Positions 1 through 8,081 of a stretch of 24,605 nt of DNA are shown here, piece after piece. The notes under the pieces were generated by a model. It was not told the DNA's origin. It did not search any database and was given only the letters and a program-made list of their open reading frames with translations. Both the position numbers and the translations under genes were made by a program. The DNA is taken from contig CAYJFY010000037.1 in assembly GCA_964369755.1 (NCBI GenBank), forward strand, positions 1-24,605, written 5' to 3'. This stretch comes from CAUPWF01 sp964369755 (lineage in GTDB: Bacteria > Bacillota > Clostridia > Lachnospirales > Lachnospiraceae). Position 1 is the first letter of the stretch. Each line of letters begins with the position of its first letter.

Positions 1-320
1 AAAGCAACAATACAAACTGCTTGATAAAGCCAGATTGTGGTTCCTAAAACCTGCCATGATAGTTGTACCCCTAAAACATCCCAAAACACCCCCATAGAAT
101 ATGGTAGGAAAAGCCGAAGTGTCGCCTGTTCCTTTTCATAAAGCATCGCCTCATAATTAGTCATATCATCTCTAGAATAAAAAGACTCCCCACTACCGAT
201 AAGCATATTAACACAACCAAATATTGTAAGAATTACTGTGATTATTAGTGCAATTATCGTTGACTTTCGTATAAAAATTTTCTTATACTCAAATCCTACC
301 AAAGTCCAAAAATTATTCAT
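1..320 (-). CDS. ABC-2-type membrane permease, N-terminal part only (runs off the window)
   Basis: An open frame starts with ATG at 318-320 and stays open to the window edge for about 106 codons, so only the N-terminus is visible. It begins MNNFWTLVGFEYKKIFIRKS, a short cytoplasmic basic stretch, followed by a membrane segment (about residues 20-42) with many Ile, Leu and Thr. A polar loop and the start of a second hydrophobic stretch follow. That layout (amphipathic start, first membrane helix, large extracytoplasmic loop) is usual for ABC-2 exporter permeases. The start overlaps the end of the upstream ABC ATPase gene by 8 bases, and its ribosome binding site (GGAGG) lies inside that gene, which indicates translational coupling. 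It is probably the membrane partner of the ATPase. Family assignment rests on layout and context rather than on a diagnostic motif. Confidence 0.68.
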   Translation of the reverse strand, partial: MNNFWTLVGFEYKKIFIRKSTIIALIITVILTIFGCVNMLIGSGESFYSRDDMTNYEAMLYEKEQATLRLFLPYSMGVFWDVLGVQLSWQVLGTTIWLYQAVCIVA

Positions 321-1182
321 GTCCGTTTACCTCCGTAAAATAATACAGATACAAATCCTCCAATGTAGCAGGAACACTTATGGCCATATCGTGTGGTTTT
401 TCATCACAGACAAGGCGTAAAAATGTGTTTTCCCCCTCTGCTCTAAGGTTAATAACAGGATGACTTGTCATTAATTCTTCTGCAGTTATGCTATCTACCA
501 CACATTCAAATACTTTACCAGCAATCACACTGATAATTTCTTCTAAAACACCATTATGAATAAGCTGTCCGTCTTTCATGACCAATATAGTCGTTGCAAT
601 GTTCTCCACATCAGACACAATATGTGTAGATAGAAGCACAATTCTCTCCTTACCAAGTTCCGATATGAGATTGCGAAAGCGCACACGCTCTTTTGGATCA
701 AGACCTGCTGTTGGTTCATCAAGTATCAAGATTTTCGGGTTATTTAAGAGTGCTTGCGCAATTCCTAAGCGTTGTTTCATCCCACCCGAAAAAGTCTTAA
801 TTTTCTTTTTTGCTACATCTGATAGAGATACAACATCAAATAATTCCTTTGTTTTTCCCTTTGCCTGAGCTTTTGTCATTCCTTTAAGGCTCGCCATATA
901 ATACATAAAATCTTGTGCGGTAAAATCAGGATAATAACCAAAATCCTGTGGCAAATATCCCAAAGCATCACGATAACTATCTTGTGATGCATCCACGCCA
1001 TTAAATTTCACCTCTCCACTCGTTGGCTTTAAGATTCCGCAAATCATACGCATTAGAGTGGTTTTACCTGCTCCGTTTGCCCCTAGGAGCCCATAAACCC
1101 CATTTGTGAGGGTCAGAGATAGTCTATCAACAGCAATTTTGTTTTTATACTGTTTACTCAGTCTGTCTATGCTAAGTTCCAT
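313..1182 (-). CDS. ABC transporter ATP-binding protein (ABC-2 exporter type)
   Basis: This is a 289-residue cytoplasmic ATPase that should power the adjoining membrane permeases. Walker A is GANGAGKT (residues 34-41), the Q-loop is near LPQDFGYYPDFTA (about 77-89), the signature is FSGGMKQR (131-138), Walker B is ILILDEPTAGLDP (151-163) and the H-loop is STHIVSDVE (from 185). The C-terminal 70 residues after the nucleotide-binding domain are typical of drug, peptide or lipid exporters. The gene overlaps the preceding membrane-protein gene by 16 bases and the following permease gene by 8, so the set from the sigma factor onward is probably one transcript. The substrate cannot be read from sequence. 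Linkage to an ECF-type sigma factor suggests a stress-induced export unit, which is inference. Confidence 0.93.
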   Translation of the reverse strand: MELSIDRLSKQYKNKIAVDRLSLTLTNGVYGLLGANGAGKTTLMRMICGILKPTSGEVKFNGVDASQDSYRDALGYLPQDFGYYPDFTAQDFMYYMASLKGMTKAQAKGKTKELFDVVSLSDVAKKKIKTFSGGMKQRLGIAQALLNNPKILILDEPTAGLDPKERVRFRNLISELGKERIVLLSTHIVSDVENIATTILVMKDGQLIHNGVLEEIISVIAGKVFECVVDSITAEELMTSHPVINLRAEGENTFLRLVCDEKPHDMAISVPATLEDLYLYYFTEVNGHE

Positions 1183-1886
1183 TGTAGTTCCTCCTGTAAT
1201 TTGATAAACCTGATAAAGCAGCGTACCAGTAATATACTAAAGATAAAAAATGCCATAACCCATATATAGGTGATGTTTCCATCATATATAAAGTTGTAAT
1301 TCACACTGGCTAAAAGCATGAGAACACTAACACTGCCACATACCCCTGCACAAATATAAACGGTTTCCTTTAGGCGCAATCTCGAGATAATTAATAAGCT
1401 TACATAACTTGATAGCAAAAATGGTACCGTAAGATAAACCGCTGAACGCACCATTCCATAGTCCGTGTTCCTTGTAATACATATAAATAAGATTAACATT
1501 ACAAAGCTAATGGTTCCTAAGATGCCCGTACGCATCAGTATTATTTTTGATAAATTGTATTTGCATGCAAGCTCCATTTCCCCCATATTGTGGGATGCAC
1601 TTTTATATATTTCCGATGTAGCGCACAAAACAAATAATGGTAAAACTGCAGATACTGTCGAGATAATATTGCTACTGATCTCTATGGTATGCACATTGTA
1701 AAAAGCAAAGCAAGTACAAATGACAAACATAAACCACACCCTTTTTCTAATAAATCCAATTTGCGATAAAAATACCTCGCTAAATTTAGCTTTCGGCATA
1801 GAAATACTATTTACAAATATATCTCTTCGTTGTGGTGATGGCGGTGTAAAATTCTGCTTTAATGCAATTTTGACTTTTTTATCCAT
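1167..1886 (-). CDS. Multi-pass membrane protein between sigma factor and ABC ATPase
   Basis: I do not recognise a named family. The 239-residue product has a cytoplasmic N-terminus of about 45 residues (MDKKVKIALKQNF...) followed by about six hydrophobic segments, roughly at residues 50-66, 72-90, 118-138, 146-168, 176-196 and 206-228. The segment after residue 90 (KSASHNMGEMELACKYNLSKIILMR) resembles the cytoplasmic coupling region of small exporter permeases that contact the ATPase. Its gene overlaps the sigma-factor gene by 8 bases upstream and the ABC ATPase gene by 16 bases downstream. The N-terminal tail could also make it an anti-sigma-like membrane regulator, since no other anti-sigma candidate is present here. 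The placement supports either a second permease subunit or a regulator; I favour the permease subunit. Confidence 0.78.
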   Translation of the reverse strand: MDKKVKIALKQNFTPPSPQRRDIFVNSISMPKAKFSEVFLSQIGFIRKRVWFMFVICTCFAFYNVHTIEISSNIISTVSAVLPLFVLCATSEIYKSASHNMGEMELACKYNLSKIILMRTGILGTISFVMLILFICITRNTDYGMVRSAVYLTVPFLLSSYVSLLIISRLRLKETVYICAGVCGSVSVLMLLASVNYNFIYDGNITYIWVMAFFIFSILLVRCFIRFIKLQEELQWNLA

Positions 1887-2346
1887 AAAAATCCTCCTTT
1901 CTCAGCATTGTTTTTAATTTTTTTTCGATTGAACTTAGTTTTCTATAAACTGCAAATCTGGAAATCCCCAGATATTCCGCAATTTCACTTATACCAAGTT
2001 CATTTGTAAATCTAAGTAGCACTAATTCCTGTTCTGATGCAGTCAGTTTTGACACAGCAGTCCGTACAGTAAGAGTCGTTTCAATATTCTCTGTTTCTTC
2101 ATCTGATAACTCGGACAAGTCATCAAGGTATACTGTATGCTTTGTCTGTCTGAAGTGATCGTTACATAGATTTCGTGCTATGGTATACAGAAAGGCAAGT
2201 TTTTTGCCTTTTTCAAGATAATCAGTAGTATTAAAGTATTTGAGAAATGTTTCTTGTGTGATATCTTCTGCAACTTCACGATTTTTTACTTTGAAATAGC
2301 AAAATGCATATATTTTGTCATACTGAACTTTTAAATCTAAAGACAT
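1879..2346 (-). CDS. ECF-type (sigma-70 family) RNA polymerase sigma factor
   Basis: A 155-residue sigma factor with only regions 2 and 4. Region 2 is visible in YDKIYAFCYFKVKNREVAEDITQ and onward (about residues 9-65, including the AFLYTIARNLCNDHFR promoter-melting segment). Region 4 is the C-terminal helix-turn-helix, LTASEQELVLLRF followed by ISEIAEYLGISRFAVYRKL. A longer frame begins 20 codons upstream, but I chose ATG at 2344-2346 because GGAGGGAGG lies just before it and the extension is unlike the family. It is the first gene of a set containing a membrane protein, an ABC ATPase and a permease, all overlapping. ECF sigma factors usually control the operon they sit in. No convincing TTGACA-type promoter was seen in the 140 bases upstream, so it may be transcribed from its own promoter class. 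Confidence 0.92.
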   Translation of the reverse strand: MSLDLKVQYDKIYAFCYFKVKNREVAEDITQETFLKYFNTTDYLEKGKKLAFLYTIARNLCNDHFRQTKHTVYLDDLSELSDEETENIETTLTVRTAVSKLTASEQELVLLRFTNELGISEIAEYLGISRFAVYRKLSSIEKKLKTMLRKEDFYG

Positions 2347-2450
2347 AAAATCCTCCCTCCTATATTGTTTAACGAATGAGCCGTGCAAAATGTGCGGTAA
2401 AATCAAAATATATTTATTTTAGCAAATCAGTAATTTCCTATTACATTAAA

Positions 2451-2479
2451 ATAGCTGTCTGCAAACAGCAAACAGCTAT
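2451..2479 (-). terminator. Hairpin downstream of the GGDEF-EAL gene
   Basis: An 8-bp inverted repeat, ATAGCTGT (2451-2458) and ACAGCTAT (2472-2479), lies 11 bases past the stop codon of the GGDEF-EAL gene. Read on the minus strand the stem is followed by TTTTAATG, a short U run. This fits a moderate intrinsic terminator closing the long minus-strand unit before the sigma-factor gene. The short, interrupted U tract keeps confidence moderate. Confidence 0.5.
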
Positions 2480-2489
2480 AGAAATATTT

Positions 2490-4430
2490 TCAGTTATTTT
2501 GGCTTCTTCCTATAAAGCACAGGGCATCTGAAATACTGATTGGCTTTGAGAAAAAATATCCTTGGAGGTAATCGCATTTACAAGAAACACACAAATCTTT
2601 TTGTTCTATCTCTTCTATTCCCTCGACAATAATTTTCTTATTAGTGGACTTGATTCCCAAAATAAGATATTCAAAAAACTTTCTGTTTTCTTCTGATCTA
2701 GCTGCAGAGAGCAGCAGACTTCTGTCGATTTTAATTATATCTAACGGCAAATCTAAAAACACACTCATGTTTGAGTACTCTATCCCAAAGTCGTCAAGTT
2801 CAAATACAAATCCCTTTTCTTGCATTTTTTTCATAATAGTTTTCATATTAAAGGCATCTGAAATAAGAACTCTTTCTGTAATCTCTATTTTAATCATAGA
2901 TGGCGGAATATCGTACTTTGTTAAGGTTGCCATAACATCTTCAATCATATTTGGCAAGGCAAACTGATAGTAAGGAAAGTTTATTGAAACAGACTCAAAC
3001 TCAGCTCCTAGCTGGTTACTATCTAATAATTCTCGTATGTCTCTACATACAATTTCCAAAACCTTATAAGTGATTTTTGTAATAAGTCCCGTTTTTTCAG
3101 CCAAATCGATAAAACTATTTGGATACAATAATCCATCATTATCACCCATTCGCACTAGGGCTTCTGCTTTCGTAAATGCTTTTTTATCAATAGAGAAAAT
3201 TGGTTGGTAGTAAACTACAAAGCCATTATTAGTAATCGCATCTTTAATTTTCTGTGTCATCATGTTTATTTCAGACATATTTTGCATAATAGAAACATCA
3301 TATAAGTATCTTACATCACCCGTTTTTTCTTTCAATGTGCGCACCGAATAATCTGCAGCTGAAACTAAATCTTTTGCGTTTTTTGAAAAATCAGGATAAT
3401 CTACCCTAACAAAGACTAAGTCCAACACCACGTCTAATCCCTCTATGGAAATCGGCTGTATGAGCTCATCTATAGCTACGTCTACCTTTATAAAGTATTC
3501 ATCGCTTAAGTCTTTTGAAAGAATAGCAAACTCATCACCGCTGTATCTATATATTTTATTTATCGAAAATTTCTTTGACAGATTTTCCGAAACTAATCTT
3601 AATAATTTATCTCCTATCTCAAGTCCATATCGCTCATTTACACTTTTAAAATTTCGTAAGCTTATTATGTATAATGAAAACTCCTCTTTATTCTTAATGC
3701 TCTCGTTTATTTTATGAGTTAATGCGATTCTATTATTTACACCGGTTAAATGATCCGCTGCTTTTCGCACGTTTTGAATATACAGATGAACAATTAAAAC
3801 ACCTACCGTATAACTTGTACCTGTAAGGATAACATCATCCATAAAAAATTGGAGAAAAATCAAACTTAAAGATAAAACGAAAGTAAAACTTAACACTTGC
3901 ATTATTTCTTTATATACAGTTTTCCTATTTTTAATCGCAAGATAAAATAACATCAGCACGTAAAATCCGTTAACAACATAAGGCGCTTGATACCATTCAC
4001 CTCTCATGTAATAATTGTGTGCATCAATTTTAAATATCTTATCTGTAAAGCCGTTCAATAATATGACTATGATATAAATCAAATACGGAAGACAATATGG
4101 AAAAAGCTTTCTATAATGCTCTCTTTTATTCGAACTATAATCAGTTAGCGTAACCGAATAAAGTATAAACATCACAGGCAAACATGGTAAAAACACAAAA
4201 TACAAAAGTATTAAGGTGTATGATATAAAGTAGTTCGAATATACTGCAAAGGTAGTGGTACTAAGAACAGACATGATGCTTAGGGCAACACTAATAAAGG
4301 CTGAGTAGTACATAGCCTTTAAAAATCTAAATCTGAGATTCCGCGCCTCATAATCACGTCTGAAGCTAATTATGATAGCTGCCAAAATAAACAGAGCGGT
4401 ATATTCCGCCAATAAATTATATTCTAACAT
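2490..4430 (-). CDS. Membrane GGDEF-EAL protein, probable cyclic-di-GMP phosphodiesterase
   Basis: The 646-residue product has an N-terminal membrane region with about seven helices (residues 8-215), a GGDEF-like domain (about 225-380) and an EAL domain (about 395-640). The GGDEF-like domain is probably inactive as a cyclase: the motif is SGDEF (297-301), and the usual DxDxFK metal site reads SLRNFK (257-262). The EAL domain keeps its catalytic set: EALVR (423-427), Asn484, the E516/E519 pair in IEITE, DDFG (546-549), KID (567-569), E603 and Q623. It therefore probably hydrolyses c-di-GMP to pGpG at the inner membrane face. One oddity is DDFGIEYSN where DFG(T/S)GYSS is usual. It is last in a run with two diguanylate cyclases, so opposing enzymes would be made together. 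Confidence 0.92.
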   Translation of the reverse strand: MLEYNLLAEYTALFILAAIIISFRRDYEARNLRFRFLKAMYYSAFISVALSIMSVLSTTTFAVYSNYFISYTLILLYFVFLPCLPVMFILYSVTLTDYSSNKREHYRKLFPYCLPYLIYIIVILLNGFTDKIFKIDAHNYYMRGEWYQAPYVVNGFYVLMLFYLAIKNRKTVYKEIMQVLSFTFVLSLSLIFLQFFMDDVILTGTSYTVGVLIVHLYIQNVRKAADHLTGVNNRIALTHKINESIKNKEEFSLYIISLRNFKSVNERYGLEIGDKLLRLVSENLSKKFSINKIYRYSGDEFAILSKDLSDEYFIKVDVAIDELIQPISIEGLDVVLDLVFVRVDYPDFSKNAKDLVSAADYSVRTLKEKTGDVRYLYDVSIMQNMSEINMMTQKIKDAITNNGFVVYYQPIFSIDKKAFTKAEALVRMGDNDGLLYPNSFIDLAEKTGLITKITYKVLEIVCRDIRELLDSNQLGAEFESVSINFPYYQFALPNMIEDVMATLTKYDIPPSMIKIEITERVLISDAFNMKTIMKKMQEKGFVFELDDFGIEYSNMSVFLDLPLDIIKIDRSLLLSAARSEENRKFFEYLILGIKSTNKKIIVEGIEEIEQKDLCVSCKCDYLQGYFFSKPISISDALCFIGRSQNN

Positions 4431-4475
4431 TTCTTCTTATTTACTGTTTGGTTGATCAAAACCGTTCTATGTTTA

Positions 4476-5699
4476 TCACTTCACCGAAACAACCTTTCTA
4501 TGTTTATTGTTACTTCTTTTCAGCTCATACATACGAGTGTCCGCTATTGCTATCAACTCTGATGCCGTGATAACTTCATTGGCATGTTTAAATGCAACCC
4601 CGTAACTTATTGATGTCTTGTATTTTTTATGGTAAAGCTTCGGAATATTGATAATTGCTTTATAGCTTTGGATCAATCTCTTCGTTACCTCCTCCTCAGC
4701 ATTACACTTTCCAACAACAATAATTTCATCACCGCCATAGCGACATACCACATCATTCTTAAAGTAGTCTTGCAGTGTTTCTGCAACTGTTTTTATATAA
4801 AAGTCGCCCTCATCATGACCATGATTATCATTCACTATTTTAAGACCATCGAGATCTACAAAAGCAACAAAAAACAAAACTTTTTCTTCAACCATCTTCT
4901 CAATAAGTTCATTTGCATAGTCTCTTGTGTATAGATGAGTCAAAGTATCCTTTATCGCAACTTGTTCGAGATCTTTAATTTCTTCTAAATCTTCGCTGTT
5001 TTTTAGGCTAAGTCTCTTATATGTTTCAGTTTGTATTCTAAGCTCTGCTAAACTGTAAGCAAAAATGATAAATACAGCAAAGGCACTTATAACGACAAAT
5101 CCCAAAACAACATAATGAAGTAGCAGTCTTTCCCCACTATCCACTCCTATTGTCAACAAGAAAGCAAACAATGTTCCAAAAAGAATTGAAAACGCAGTTG
5201 TTAAAAATGTAAGGTTTTTACTATCGGAACAAATCGTGTCAAGGGAGTTTCTCGGTATCATCTTTCTTGAGAAGCTTATTGTCGAAATAGAAACTGTAAA
5301 ACATATTGTAGCAACTATGACCGAAAGTTTAGTATCACCCAAAACCTGAGCTGCCGTAGTATGGTTAATCATTGCCATTGTAGCCAGTACCGCCAATCGT
5401 TTTGCAAAGAGATTAATGGTAAATGTTACTGAGATAAACAACATTTGAATTAAGCGCACTTTAAATATTATTCTCATTTCGATAAGCAAAATCACCGCAT
5501 AAAGCAAAATCACTATTGCTTCGTAATTTGATGAGATATAAAAAATATATACCAACCAGAATGACAGATTAACCATTCCACATATAATCCCTGCAATCCT
5601 TGGATACTTATTGACATTGAATATATATGCACAATATGAGAAAAATGTAAAGTGATATCCTATAAAGGATATAATTAAAAGAATATATAATAAAATCAT
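4476..5699 (-). CDS. Membrane diguanylate cyclase with GGDEI active-site variant
   Basis: A 407-residue protein with about six membrane helices (residues 2-215), a short linker helix and a C-terminal GGDEF domain (about 248-405). The cyclase domain keeps the metal site in FVDLDGLKIVND (280-291) and GHDEGD (294-299). The signature loop reads RYGGDEI (320-326), with Ile in place of Phe. The product-inhibition site RxxD is absent because the aligned segment is FKND (313-316). It should make cyclic di-GMP from two GTP and, if active, should lack classical feedback inhibition. The N-terminal region is probably a sensor of unknown signal. Its ATG overlaps the stop of the upstream cyclase gene (ATGA), which indicates translational coupling. 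Confidence 0.92.
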   Translation of the reverse strand: MILLYILLIISFIGYHFTFFSYCAYIFNVNKYPRIAGIICGMVNLSFWLVYIFYISSNYEAIVILLYAVILLIEMRIIFKVRLIQMLFISVTFTINLFAKRLAVLATMAMINHTTAAQVLGDTKLSVIVATICFTVSISTISFSRKMIPRNSLDTICSDSKNLTFLTTAFSILFGTLFAFLLTIGVDSGERLLLHYVVLGFVVISAFAVFIIFAYSLAELRIQTETYKRLSLKNSEDLEEIKDLEQVAIKDTLTHLYTRDYANELIEKMVEEKVLFFVAFVDLDGLKIVNDNHGHDEGDFYIKTVAETLQDYFKNDVVCRYGGDEIIVVGKCNAEEEVTKRLIQSYKAIINIPKLYHKKYKTSISYGVAFKHANEVITASELIAIADTRMYELKRSNNKHRKVVSVK

Positions 5700-6931
5700 A
5701 CAGTTCCGCCCTCTCTGCTTTTGTAAAACAGTGCTTTATTCTCCCTCATGTTTTCATCAGCAATTGATAAAATATGGCTGACACCCTGTTTTTTGACTTC
5801 CTCGTTCACATAAGTAGAACCAATACTTGCAGAAATCAAAATCTCATCTGTTTCGTTTTGCCGCTCAACACACTGTGTTATACGTTCTATGGCTTGATTG
5901 CAATCTTCACCGTGCACATCAGGCATCACAACTAAAAATTCATCTCCACCAATACGAGCTACAATGTCATTTTCACGAATATTCGTTAAAATAGCATGTG
6001 TTATTTTAATAATCAATCTATCGCCAGCTTTGTGTCCATGGATGTCGTTTGTGTATTTCAAGGCATTTATATCAATAAACAAAACATAAAACGACCCCTT
6101 TTCTTCTTCGCACATTCGCTCAAGCTCATCCATTATGTATCTACGATTGTAGACGCCCGTCAAGTCATCTCTTTCGATTTTCGATATTAACGTTTCTTTC
6201 TGTTTCGAGATTGTTTTCTGCTCACCTATAACCTGATCTGAATATCTCTTATAGAGACTTGCATCGACCAAGTTTATTGCATATAGAAAAAAGAGATAAA
6301 ATGTAAGTAGCGAGGTAAGCGAAATTGCAAGTGAAAGTATGATCTGCTCAGAGTAAAACACTTCGGTCATCATTGTCCAAGAATGAACGATTTGCAAAAT
6401 AACAATTAAAACAATCGAGCTGAGAAGTATAATCGAATGCTTGCTCTTTACAGTCACCCTCTGGATGGAAGTGTTATCGATATATTTCTTCACAAGCTCA
6501 TGTGCCAAAGACAATCCCACACAAGTAATCATTACGATAACATGATCATAGATGGAGTCTCTGATTAGCTTCGCTGGCGCAATATCAACTATACTACTCA
6601 CAATAATAATCGAAGGAGTTATAAGTGCAGATATGTGCAAAACAAATATCGCAGCGCCACAGAAAACCTGAACGAAATCTGTTTTAGATATCAGTTTAAA
6701 TTCGATTGTAAGAACCAACATAAATACAATCACTATTAGGTAGAGATCCAATTGCATATTTTGTACAAAAGAAAAAAGTATGGTATTTATAAGTGCAAAC
6801 CCCGTAAAAATCCAATTATTATTTACTCCACCCACCAACAACTTCGACGAATATGAAAACGTTGAAAACTGGTAGATAAACATAGTTACTAGCGAAGCCA
6901 AAAACAAAATATTGTTTAATTCCATATTCAT
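5696..6931 (-). CDS. Membrane diguanylate cyclase (canonical GGDEF, with inhibitory site)
   Basis: This 411-residue protein resembles its downstream neighbour in layout: about six hydrophobic helices (residues 5-222), a coiled linker (230-252) and a GGDEF domain starting DDLTGVYNRR (255-264). The metal site is FIDINALKYTND (285-296), GHKAGD follows (299-304), and the active-site loop is ARIGGDEF (325-332). RENDIVARIGG (319-329) supplies an RxxD inhibitory site, so this enzyme can probably be shut down by bound c-di-GMP. The tandem arrangement and shared layout suggest an old duplication with later divergence in control. The start overlaps the stop of the PAP2-like gene as ATGA, with AGGAGG 11 bases upstream. 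A second in-frame ATG two codons later is also possible. Confidence 0.94.
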   Translation of the reverse strand: MNMELNNILFLASLVTMFIYQFSTFSYSSKLLVGGVNNNWIFTGFALINTILFSFVQNMQLDLYLIVIVFMLVLTIEFKLISKTDFVQVFCGAAIFVLHISALITPSIIIVSSIVDIAPAKLIRDSIYDHVIVMITCVGLSLAHELVKKYIDNTSIQRVTVKSKHSIILLSSIVLIVILQIVHSWTMMTEVFYSEQIILSLAISLTSLLTFYLFFLYAINLVDASLYKRYSDQVIGEQKTISKQKETLISKIERDDLTGVYNRRYIMDELERMCEEEKGSFYVLFIDINALKYTNDIHGHKAGDRLIIKITHAILTNIRENDIVARIGGDEFLVVMPDVHGEDCNQAIERITQCVERQNETDEILISASIGSTYVNEEVKKQGVSHILSIADENMRENKALFYKSREGGTV

Positions 6932-7416
6932 CTACACCTATACCTCCTATAATACCTTCTAGATATATTAACCGTTAATCTACTAAATGCCATAAGAACT
7001 ACAAGAAGCAATAATCCTCTTCTCATCCATTTGTTCGAGAGAGCATTCTCTCCGATGGCTAACATGGCAAATGCCGCTGTTGTGTGCCCCGATGGAAATG
7101 AATTCGGCTCTGGTGGTGACATGAGAGGTAGCAATCCCTCTACTACTAAGTATGGTCTATCTCTTGTCACAAGGGGCTTTAGGGTAAAATTAGTAAACAC
7201 TAAGCCAATCCCCATAGCTAGTAATGAAAGAATTCCAGTCAATCTTGTCTTCTTGAAAAATAACATAACAACACTCATTGCAATCCATAGAATTCCAGCA
7301 TTCCCCGTCTTTGTGTAGGCGATCATAATGCCATCTAGCCATTCAAATCGCATAAAATTCTGTATAAACAGCAATATTTGTGCGTCAATTATTTGTATAC
7401 TATTTATAACATCCAT
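6928..7416 (-). CDS. PAP2-superfamily phosphatase, C-terminally truncated
   Basis: A membrane phosphatase of the PAP2 (undecaprenyl or lipid phosphate phosphatase) superfamily, 162 residues, with about five hydrophobic segments. Motif 1, KPLVTRDRP, fits KxxxxxxRP, and motif 2, FPSGHTTAAF, fits PSGH. Motif 3 should read SRxxxxxHxxxD, but the protein has SRLTVNI followed by SRRYYRRYRCR and stops. The catalytic His and Asp are therefore missing and the last membrane helix is replaced by an Arg/Tyr-rich tail (bases 6928-6963). In a shifted frame the same DNA reads EGIIGGIGV, which resembles the segment normally following HYPxD. A small deletion or frameshift is likely, and the tail now doubles as the ribosome binding site of the cyclase gene. 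Loss of enzyme activity is probable; a sequencing error is the main alternative. Confidence 0.82.
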   Translation of the reverse strand: MDVINSIQIIDAQILLFIQNFMRFEWLDGIMIAYTKTGNAGILWIAMSVVMLFFKKTRLTGILSLLAMGIGLVFTNFTLKPLVTRDRPYLVVEGLLPLMSPPEPNSFPSGHTTAAFAMLAIGENALSNKWMRRGLLLLVVLMAFSRLTVNISRRYYRRYRCR

Positions 7417-7442
7417 TCTTTGTCTCCGTTTAGTAAATTATT

Positions 7443-8078
7443 TTAAAACCCAAGGTATTCATCGATTAGAATTACCTTAATCCGTCCTTTGTGACGGCTA
7501 TATCTTGTAGTCAGGAATTGACAGCAAATCGTATCATCGGATAGGCAATTCTTACAGACACCCAATTTTTTACATGGTGTATCTATTGGGAATCTCTGCG
7601 CATTCATCGGTGCTGCTTCACTTCTCGCTCTTGCAACTGCATCTTGCTCTGACTTCACAACCTTGTTCATCCCTGCGATTACGATAACCTTTTCTGGACC
7701 AAATGCAATGGCTGCAACGCGATTGGCATTGCCATCGATATTCACAAGAATTCCGTCTTCTGTGATTGCATTTGTGCTAGTCAAAAATGTATCTGCAAAA
7801 AAACCTGCTTTTGTTTTCTCTTTTCTCTCTTCTTCGGTTGAGAACTCATCCCGATCTATCGCGATATAATTTCCTTCTTTCACTGCGGTTCTCAATCCAA
7901 TCTTTGCGACTGTATAAGAACCACCCCAAGAAACCGTTTCACCTTCATTCAATAAGGACAATGCAATTTGCAATCCCTCTTCCTTTGTCTTTGCAAAATA
8001 CCCTTCCATATTTCTATTTTTCAGCCCTTCAATGACCCTTTGAGCCAGCAATTCATTCCTAGTTTCACGAATTCCCAT
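7443..8078 (-). CDS. LUD-domain (LutC/YkgG-like) protein with cysteine cluster
   Basis: The 211-residue product matches the LUD-domain family (lactate utilisation protein C type): an N-terminal helical part, then TVSWGGSYTVAKIGL (48-62), DTFLTSTNAITEDGILVNIDG (96-116) and GPEKVIVIAGMNKVV (127-141). The C-terminal part holds five cysteines, at 169, 175, 178, 185 and 186 (CKKLGVCKNCLSDDTICC), suggesting a bound metal or iron-sulfur cluster. No LutA/LutB partner is encoded here, so a direct role in lactate oxidation is unproven; many clostridial genomes have such stand-alone proteins of unknown role. The start sits just after the carbonic anhydrase stop, with the ribosome binding site (GGAGG) inside the end of that gene. 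The two are probably co-translated. Confidence 0.88.
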   Translation of the reverse strand: MGIRETRNELLAQRVIEGLKNRNMEGYFAKTKEEGLQIALSLLNEGETVSWGGSYTVAKIGLRTAVKEGNYIAIDRDEFSTEEERKEKTKAGFFADTFLTSTNAITEDGILVNIDGNANRVAAIAFGPEKVIVIAGMNKVVKSEQDAVARARSEAAPMNAQRFPIDTPCKKLGVCKNCLSDDTICCQFLTTRYSRHKGRIKVILIDEYLGF

Positions 8079-8081
8079 AGC

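Noticed and set aside
4464..4506. Direct repeat TTCTATGTTTAT at the end of the second cyclase gene
   Set aside because: Only 12 bases and AT-rich; likely chance.
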